From NCBI GenBank assembly GCA_947589385.1, contig CANPZW010000005.1, positions 51,099 through 115,098 on the forward strand: DNA of 64,000 bases. Direction: 5' to 3'. The notes below the pieces were generated by a model. It saw only the letters and a list, made by a program, of their open reading frames with translations. It was not told where the DNA came from and ran no database searches. Source of the stretch: an uncultured Clostridia bacterium (GTDB lineage Bacteria; Bacillota; Clostridia; Christensenellales; Borkfalkiaceae). The number at the start of each line of letters is the position of its first letter. Position 1 is the stretch's first letter. This document shows, one piece after another, positions 35,922 to 46,100 of the stretch. A program made the position numbers and the translations under genes.

Positions 35922-36411
35922 TATGAAGTGGAACAATGCAGCCGAACGAGCAAATTTTGAAAGAGAGCAAGCCCGAAAACGAGAGGAATATCTTGCGGCG
36001 GGAATGACGGAGGAACAGATACAGCTTATGCGAAGTTATGACATAGAGTGGTACAGAAACCGCAGACGGGAAACAATGCATACGCAAGGTCTGAACAATA
36101 CTGCGTTTGGCGGCGAATCCGAAGACGAAACGCAAAATCCGCTGTTACAGAAATTTATACATAGTCTTTCCGTTGAGGACAAGCACTTTGAAAATGAACG
36201 CTTCGGTTGGATAGAAGAAATAGAAAATAAAAAATTGTATTCGGCAATGAAATCGCTTTCAAACGCGGATAAAGAGCTGCTAACGCAATACATATTAGAC
36301 GGGCTAACACAAACGGAAATTGCCGAAATAGAGGGCGTTACGAATGTGGTTATTTGCAAGAAAATCAAGCGTATAAAAAAATTCTTAAAAAAATTTTTAG
36401 AGGATGGCTAA
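35922..36411 (+). CDS. Sigma-70 region 4-like HTH protein
   Basis: LSNADKELLTQYILDGLTQTEIAEIEGVTNVVICKKIKRIKKFLKK; ATG 35922 with GGAGG upstream. Confidence 0.7.
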
Positions 36412-36477
36412 TTTTTGGGCTTCTAATTTGGCTACCACTTGAAGAAGAACAAAATCCACAAAAAAGGAACAGGAATA

Positions 36478-36737
36478 TGAAGCTGAACATTGATGGATGC
36501 CGAAGCTATTGTAAACAATGCGGCATAAAAAACTATGTAGAACTTGCAGAGGTTTTGGAATTGAACGTGACGGTTTTAAAATTACTCGAACAAGGAATAG
36601 AAATCGGTTACGACGCGGTAAAGGAAATATACAACAAGCTCGGTGAGGAAGTGGTTTTGCAAATCATAGACTTTGGGGAGGAAACGCCGAATGGCTTTAA
36701 AAGCAAGTACTTTCAAATCGGTAATAAACTTTACTGA
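36478..36737 (+). CDS. Small conserved-type ICE protein, unknown function
   Basis: Internal ATG 36478; short helical ORF between HTH genes. Confidence 0.5.
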
Positions 36738-37164
36738 GAAACACAGGCAAGGAATAACATTAAAAAGCCGTACATTAAAGATTTGTCTGAAAAGAAAAGG
36801 CTATGGACAGACGTATTTTGCGGCACGGCTCGGTATGAGCAGGCGGAATTTAATGCGCAAGCTGTATATGCGGCAAACGTTTAATCAGAGGGAAATAACC
36901 GAATTGGTACGGCTATTGGGCGCGCGTATGGCAATCAAAGTAATATGGTTTCCGAGTTTGCGGGAAAAAAGGAAAATACAAAGATATGTGTGGTGGAAAC
37001 AAATGTCTGAAAAGAAAAATTTTAAGGATTTGCAGCAGGACGATTATGTCGGGAACAATAACAAATTGTTTGCGGAGCAAGAACAAGGCGACGAAATTGA
37101 AAAGTTGATATTTACTTGTAAAAAGCTACCGAGCCGTAAATTTATGAGGAGAAGAAATGTATAA
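36691..37164 (+). CDS. Putative HTH DNA-binding protein
   Basis: GYGQTYFAARLGMSRRNLMRKLYMRQTFNQREITELVRLLG. Confidence 0.5.
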   Translation: MALKASTFKSVINFTEKHRQGITLKSRTLKICLKRKGYGQTYFAARLGMSRRNLMRKLYMRQTFNQREITELVRLLGARMAIKVIWFPSLREKRKIQRYVWWKQMSEKKNFKDLQQDDYVGNNNKLFAEQEQGDEIEKLIFTCKKLPSRKFMRRRNV

Positions 37165-40100
37165 CGGTAGATTGACTGAACGCAATGCGGCGATAGCCGA
37201 GATGTTAGCGGACGGGGAAAGACTGAAAAACCTTTATCGATTTACGGCGCAAAATCCTCATATAAATCTTCACGACGCATGTCAGATAGTAATCGAGCGA
37301 CCGAATGTGACGGTATGTTATTCGTTTAACGAATGGTCAGCAATGGAACGGCGTATAACGAAAGGCAGGAAAGGGATTGAATATTACGACAGTGACGGTT
37401 ATAAGCAGTTTGTATTCGACGCCAATGATACGCACGGCGAAAACCGTTATATGCGCCCGATAATAACAATGAGAAGTTTGCTCGGCGGCTTGTCGGAGTT
37501 GAATGGCGTTCCGGATTCAGACTCGGAGCAGAGCGATTACATAAAAATCCGAAACGGCGTTCAAGACTACCTGCGCGAACAAGGTGAGCTAAACGGCGAC
37601 GAAGAACGCGATAAATTGCTTGTCGAGGGTGTGGCATATTCGCTGTACTCAAAAACAGGCTTCCCGAAAAGTGCGGGAATAAAATTGGGCGGGCTACCCT
37701 ATGGCTACCGTGAAAACGCCGATTTTGTAAAAAACGTGTATGTGTGGGCTAATAATCTTGAACAAGACATAGAAGAAGCAAACCGCGAAAAGCAAACCGA
37801 AATAAAAATCATAGACGACACGGACGAAGAAAACGTTTCGGACGAGCCATTATTGCCGACGAAGCAAGTGCGCAAGAAAGTGTTTTCGAGCGCGGTAAAA
37901 ATGTACGCGCAAAACTATGTTATTTTAACAGATAATCAAGCGGATAACGGCGTGGAAACGCATATATACATAGGCAAGCCCGAAAATCTTGACGAAGAGA
38001 CAAACGCTTATGACAATTCGGACGATAGCTTAATTTATGCAACGGACAGACCGCAGATGGCGTATTTATTATACGGTAAGGCATATGCGCAGACACAGCA
38101 AGAACTAATAGATAACGGCACATTTACGAAAGAAGATTATGCGGAATACAACAGATTAAAAGAGGGTGAATTAAAAGAAATCCTCGAAAAGGCAGATTTA
38201 AGATTCGGAATAAAAACGGGCGTTGCGGACAGCGGGTTGCCGTTTAAATATCCCGAATGGGAAATCAGCGAAAAACCTAATGTTGAAGAAGCACCGACAG
38301 TAATACCGCTATATCAGAAATATATCGATTCGCAAAAATTAGAACCTGCGGCGGTAGTTTTAATGCGGCTCGGTGATTTTTACGAGATTATGGGCGAGAA
38401 CGCCGTAAAGGTTTCGGAAGAACTTGACATTACATTGACGGGCAGGGACGTCGGGCTTAAAGAGCGGGTGCCGATGTGCGGTATGCCTTATCATGCAATG
38501 GATAAGTGTTTGGACAAAATACTTGAAAGACACAGCGTATTAATTGTGGACGGTGATGAAGAACCAAAATATATACTATCGCATACGGAAGCGCGCGCAA
38601 AACACGTTGAAAAAGAAGAAAAGAAAAAGCCGGAGCTTGTGGAAATTACGCGTGATGAACCAACGCCGTTTGATAATGAACAGCCTGAAACGGACGAAGA
38701 TTGGCGAACCGAACTTGCCGAGGAGCTTGCCGAGGAGAACGGGCAGCCCGAAGAAGAAATTGCCGAACCCGAAGAAGATGAATCGGAGGAATTGGAGGAG
38801 CCGCCCGGAAGCATAAGCGAACAGCCGAAAGACAAGGTTAAATCCACACCGAAGAAAGAAGAAAAGGGTATAAAAGACCGCAAGCGCAAACCGAAGCCGC
38901 AACTGTCAATGTTCGATATGCTTAAACCGCAAGAAAAATCGGCAGAGGAAGCACTCATTGAACGAGAGTTGAAGCGCGGCGGTAGTCTCAAATTTCGTAT
39001 TTTCGATAAGTACAATAAAAACCCCACGCAAAAAGCGTTTGCCGATTTTATAAAAAACGAATACGGAATAGGCGGATATAGCAGCTGGGAGGGCGATAGT
39101 GCAACGCATGACGCAAAAGGTATTACAATGTCCGTTCGCGGTAAGAACGGTGAATGTCTTGTTACAGCTTCTTTGAAATGGCCCGAAGTTGCAGTGCGAA
39201 TTGCAGACCTTATAGACGACGACAACTATTTTACCGAACAGGAAAAACAAGAATATGTCGAATACAAGATAGAGCAAGACCGCCAAAAAGCTATACAGGC
39301 AGAAAAAGAACGTCAAAAGACCGAACTTATAAACAAAGTAATTTTTTTTGCGCCGCCCGACCGCAAACAGCGTATTTTGGACGAATACGCAACCACAACG
39401 GTGCTTACCGATTTTGCCGAATTTCTTAAAAACGAATACGGAACATTTGAGGAACACGGGGAAGGCTATTCCGCAATATATAACCAACAGGGTATATGGA
39501 TTTACAAAGGTGAAACCTATGACTACCAAAAGGATTTTTATCTCAACTGGACAGAATTTGCGGATAAGACTTGCACACTCATAGAAAACGACAGATATAT
39601 CGAACAGTCAGAGCCGGAAGAACAGCCGCGTGATTTGGATGCAGAGGAAGATGAAGATTGGGATAACCTGATAAGTGCCCATGTATTAAAACCCATAGAG
39701 CCAACGACTGAAAAAGATAAAATCAAGAGTATTGTTGACCGCATTGTAAAAGAGGGAACGGAAAACACAAGCGGCGGAAATTGGATAATTTACCTTGACG
39801 AGTTTGGCGATGACGAAAATTTTGTCAGGGAACACAAAGGGGAAATCGGTGAGATTCTTGCTTTGCGTGAAGAAGTTGCGCGAGTTGCAATGGATGACGA
39901 AAGCATAGACACAAAGTTTCACTTGGAATTTTGCCCGAATATCGAAGAAGAACAGTCAGTTGAGAATACAAATCTGAACGGCGTATTAAACCAAAACGAG
40001 CTTGGCGGAGCAAAGACGAGATTCCGCAATAACGTTGCGGCAATCAAACTTGTAAATAAGCTGTATTCGGAAAACCGTAATCCCACGGATGCAGAGAAGA

Positions 40101-43100
40101 AAGTACTTTCACAGTTTGTGGGTTGGGGCGGATTATCAGCGGCGTTTGACGAAAATAACCCGCAATGGAAAAAGGAATACGCCGAACTGAAAGGAATACT
40201 CTCGCAAGAGGACTATGAACAAGCGCGTTCGAGTACGCTCAACGCATATTACACGCCAAAAGAAGTAATAGACGGCATATATACTGCGCTCGGTCGGTTA
40301 GGCGTAAAAGGCAATAACAGAATTTTAGAGCCGTCAATGGGCACGGGCAATTTCTTTGGATATATGCCGCAAGAGATAGCAGATGGAAGCAGGCTTTACG
40401 GCGTGGAATTGGATAATCTTACGGGCAGGATAGCGGCAAAGTTATATCCGCAAGCGAACGTACAGATAAAAGGTTTCGAGGACACGAGTTTTCCGAACGA
40501 TAAATTTGATATTGTGGTAGGCAACGTGCCGTTTGGCGGTTACGGAATCGCGGACAGCGATTATAACCGTTACAACTTCCGTGTTCACGATTACTTTCTT
40601 GCGAAGTCCATTGACAAGGTAAAGCCTGAGGGAATAGTGGCGATTGTGACGAGCAAAGGCACAATGGACAAGCTCAATCCGAACGCAAGAAAATATGTAG
40701 CGGAACGCGCCGAGCTTTTGGGGGCAATACGGCTTCCGAACACGGCATTTAAGCAAACGGCGGGAACGGAAGCCGTGGCAGATATATTGTTTTTTCGCAA
40801 GCGTAAAGAGAAAATAACGGATTTATCGGGCATAGAATGGCTCGGCACAGGTAAAACGACCGAGGGATTCGAGATAAACAACTATTTTGTGCAACACCCC
40901 GAAATGGTACTCGGCACACTTGCGGAAGAACACGGATTATACGGCGGAATAGACATAACGGTGAAGCCCGACGAACGTGATTTGTCGGAAGCATTAGCCG
41001 AAGCGGTTAAAAATTTACCGCAAGCCATATTTACCGTTCCCGAAAAATCTCCCGAAGCGGAGTCCGCAACGGAAGTGGACTATAACGTAAAACCCATGTG
41101 TTACAAAGCCGAAAACGGCAGACTGTATATGCGCGTGGGTGACGAAATGCAGGAGCAGGCTATCCCGAAATTTCCGAAAGACGCATATCAACGCATAAGA
41201 GGAATGATAGCGTTGCGGGATGAGCTTCATCATATCCTCGATATACAGATACAAGGCTGTTCTGACGAAGTGCTGAATGCTGAACAGCGGAAGCTCAATA
41301 CGCAGTACGATTTATTTGTAAAAAAATACGGCGAGTTAAACAGTCAGACAAATACAAGGCTGTTTGCGGACGACGGTGACAGCGCATTATTATTCGCCTG
41401 CGAAGATATAGATAAGGAAACGCAAAAAATAAGCAAGTCGGATATTTTTTATGAGCGCACAATCCGTCCGTATGCAGTGCCGACAAGTACAGACGATTGC
41501 TTTGAAGCATTGCAGATTTCAAAGAACGAGCGCGGCAAAGTGGATATAGAGTATATCGAGGAGCTTACGGGAAAATCTTATGACGACGTGCTTTCGGAGC
41601 TTGACGGCGCGGTATTCAGAAACCCCGAAAAGGTTTACAGGTCTGATAAGTATTCGGGCTTTGAAACGAGCGAAGAATATCTGTCGGGGAAAGTGGTTGA
41701 AAAACTACGTATAGCGCGAATGTTCGCGGAGGAATTTCCCGAATATGAAAAAAATGTTACGGCATTGGAACGCATGCAACCCACGCCGATAAAGGCGAGC
41801 GATATTTCAGTAAGGCTCGGACAGACCTGGATAGGCAAAGAAATATACAAGCAATTCTATATGGAGCTTGTGGGAGTACGTTGGTGGCAACGTGATGGCG
41901 TTCAACTGTTCTATAATCCGTACGATTCAAGTTGGCGGTTAGACCAAAAGGACAGCGTTCGTTACGATACGGAAATGAAACAAAAAGAGGTTTACGGTAC
42001 GAAACGCGCACCTGCATACAGACTATTTATAGACTGTATGAACTTAAAGGCGACGACGATTTACGATACCGTAATAGACCCGGACGGAACGGAAAGGCGG
42101 GTACTTAACCAAGCAGAAACAATAGCGGCGCGTGAAAAACAAAACCAAATCAAGGAAGCGTTTGCAAACTGGATATTTGCAAAGCCCGAACGCCGTGAAG
42201 AGTTGGAAGCAAAGTATAACCGTCTTTTCAACCAAATAAGATTGCCGAGCTATGACGGAAGTTATTTAAAATTTCCCGAAATGAATCCCGCGATAGAATT
42301 GCGCCCACATCAGAAAGACGCGATTCATCGCATAATAACAAACGGACAAAGCACATTATTGCATCATGTAGTAGGGAGCGGCAAGACATATACAGTGGCG
42401 GCTTCAATAATGAAAATGCGGCAGCTTGGGTTATGCAAGAAAGCAATGGTAGCAGTGCCAAACCATCTTGTACAGCAGTGGGCGGGGGAATGGCGCAAGT
42501 TATATCCCAACGCAAAAATTCTTGTTGCCACAAAAGAGGATTTGGAAAAGAGCAACCGGCGTAAATTCGTATCAAAGGTTGCGCTTGGCGATTGGGACGG
42601 AATAATAATCGCACAATCGAGTTTTGCGAAAATCCCCATATCGGCGGAGCGGCAAATAAGAAAACTGAACGAAGAAATAAATACCGTAGAGCAAACAATT
42701 AAAGCGACGTGGGAAAGAAACGGTATGCCGCGCGGAGCGGTCAAAAGTTTGGAAAAAATCAAAAAGACCAAACAAGCCCAACTTAAAAAGCTGATGGACA
42801 ATAATACCAAAGACAGCGTATTGACCTTTGAAAACCTCGGCGTGGATTATCTATACATAGACGAAGCTCATTATTATAAAAATTTGTTCTTATTCACAAA
42901 AATGAACAACGTAGCGGGCATATCGAACGCAGCAAGCCAAAGAGCAAGCGATTTGAAATTGAAATGTGAATACATGCAAGGATTGCACCAGAGCGACAGA
43001 GGCGTTGTGTTTGCAACGGGAACGCCTATAAGCAATTCAATGACAGAAATGTACACTATGCAATCTTACTTACAGCCGAGTATGTTAAAGGACATAGGCA

Positions 43101-46100
43101 TAGAGTTTTTCGATGGTTGGGCAGCGGATTTCGGTGAAACAGTAACGAGTATGGAGCTTGCGCCGAGCGGTCAGGGATATAAGGCGCGGACGAGGTTTTC
43201 CAAGTTCGCGAATTTACCCGAATTACAGATATTATACCGTTCTTTTGCGGACGTAATCACTTCGGATATGGTACAGCTTGACGTTCCCAAAGCGGAAAAA
43301 CATGTAATAAATCTTAAACCGTCTGATACGGTAGTTGCGCTTGCGGAGCAAATTGCCGAGCGCGCGGAAAGGATACATGCCGGCGGAGTTCCGCCCGAAG
43401 AAGATAATATGCTGAAAGTAACTTCGGACGGTAAGAAACTTGCGCTCGACCCGCGCTGTTTTGTTCCCGAATCGGCTGACGAGGAGGGCAGTAAACTTAA
43501 TGAGGCGGCAAAACGCATTTATGAGATTTGGGAAAACACGGCAGACAAAAAAGGTACGCAGATAGTATTCTGCGATTTATCCACGCCGAAAGTCAAATCA
43601 GACGAGTATATTTACGGATTACATTTCGACGCATATAACGACCTTAAATACAAACTTGTGCAAAAGGGTATTCCGGCAGAAGAAATAGCGTTTATACATG
43701 ACGCTAATACCGACGAGCAGAAGCAAACGCTGTTCGACAGGGTAAATGCCGGGGCAATCAGAGTACTTATCGGCAGCACGGAAAAGTGCGGCGCGGGAAC
43801 TAACGTGCAAAAACGTCTTGTGGCGTTACACCATTTGGATACGCCTTACAGACCAAGCGATATGGAACAGCGCGAGGGCAGAATAATAAGACAAGGCAAT
43901 ACCAATGAAAAGGTTGATATTTACACCTATGTTACCGAGCGCACATTTGACAGTTATTCCTATCAGATACTTGAAAACAAGAGCCGTTTTATACAGCAAA
44001 TAGCAAGGGGCGATTTTACGGCGCGGGAATATGAGGATATGGACGAAACGACTTTAAGCTATGCCGAAATAAAGGCGATTACAGCGGCAAATCCGAAAAT
44101 CAAGCGCAAAATGGAAGTGGATACCGAAATAGCAAGATTGCGCGTGTTGGAAGGGCAGTTTAAAAAGAACCTTTATGAGTTACAGGATAAGATACGCAAA
44201 TATTTACCCGAAGATATACGCAAGCAAGAATTATTGCTCGAAAGAATAACGGCGGATATGGTAAATTTACAAGCAAATAAACCCGCCGACCCCGAAGCGT
44301 TTGAAATAAGTGTAAACGGAAAAGTTTACACAGATAAAAAAGAGGGCGGAAAAGCTCTCACGGAAGCACTGTATGCCGGTAAACCCGAAACGGTAATTGC
44401 CGAATATCTCGGTTTTAAAATCAGTTTGAATCATATAATTTTTCTTAAAAGCGAAAGAGAAATAACGCTTACCGCTAACGGACAATATACGTTAGACATA
44501 GGCGAAAGCGCAAGCGGTAATCTTACGAGGTTGGATAACTTTATCGAAGATTTCCCGAAGCGACAAGAGCGTGTCGCAAATAGGTTGGAGCAATTAAAAT
44601 CCGATTTGGAAGTAGCGAAAGAACAAGCAGAAAAAAAGTTTGAATACAATGACCGGCTTGCCGAGCTTTTAAAAGAGCAGTCGGAATTGAACACTGAACT
44701 TAATCTTGATAAGCGTGAAGAAAGCGTAGTGATTGACGACGGGGAAGGGTCAGACGAGGGTAATTACAGAATGTTGCCCACACAAAGACAAAACATGGAG
44801 GAAAAGATTATAGACGAAACAGATAAGGTAGCTGAAATGCAGGTTGATATTTTGCCGGACTACACGGTAACGCAAGAACAGATGCGCAGGTACGGATATT
44901 TATGGAACGGAATGCTGCCCATGCGCAAAGACGCGGCAAGCCGTGCATTTAGCAGAGGAGTACAGATATATAGGCTTTCCGACGACGATAAGGAACGTGA
45001 AGTAGAGTCGGCGGACGATTTCGAGGACGGAGCGTTATACGGCGTTGAAAAACCCGTATGGAAAATATATTTGGAATCGGAACACGGCAAAGCGTATATG
45101 GCGGCGCGTTCACAGATTGCAGAAGCGTCGGGCGTGGTTACTTCGGGTGAAATGGATATAGTTGCCGAACAGCTAACGGGTGATTTCATACAAAAAAATT
45201 ACGAAGAACGCACCGATTTGGACGATTATCTTTCGGACAAGCCAACGCCGAGCGCAGAAGCAATGAAAGAATACGCCGAAGAATTGTTGTCGGAATACAC
45301 CGAGCGGATTTGGAGCGACGGGCTTAAAGAGTATGGTTGGGACAAAAACGCCGTAAGGCGTTCAATTATAGACCATATCGAAAACGCAGATTTAAAAGCG
45401 GCGGTGCAGGAAATACCCGAAACGGATAACGTCAATTATGAAGTTGAGGTTATAAACAGCGTTGTGGCTGAGTTTGACGAGTTTAAAACCAAAATGCTTC
45501 AAAGCTCTACCGAAGAAGTATTCTTGAACAACTATAAAATTCACCTGTTTAACGAGTTTTCGGAAGTTATACAGTACGGCAAGGAATATTTGACGGATAA
45601 AGAATTTAAAGCGTTATACGAGGATAGAGGACATATTCTTAACAGCCTTTACGACGATTACTGTGGTTCGGAAAATTACAGCGTGGAAACATATGTTGAT
45701 ACTGCGGCATTTATCAAGGACTACTGCGAGGCGTACCATAACGAGATTTACTACCCAATAACCTACTACGGCAAGGATACCGAGGGCAGGGCATATTACA
45801 GTATGACGAGAGGAATATCATTTGAAAATCTTAAATGGTTTGATGAAAATGCAGATACCGATATGATAACCGTTGCCGCGCCGGAGTGTTATGTAAGTCA
45901 GGAGGAGCTTGAAAAGCACCATATTTTCTACTTGCAAATAGGTAAGGATATACAAGAGAAAGAAACAGTAGGCGAGAAAGCAATAAGCAACATGATGGCG
46001 GCTATGGACAGATTTAAACGCATAGAGCCTGTGTACTTGCAGACTGCTACATATGCAAACGAACATGCCGAAATGATTGCATACCGTGAATCGCACAAAT

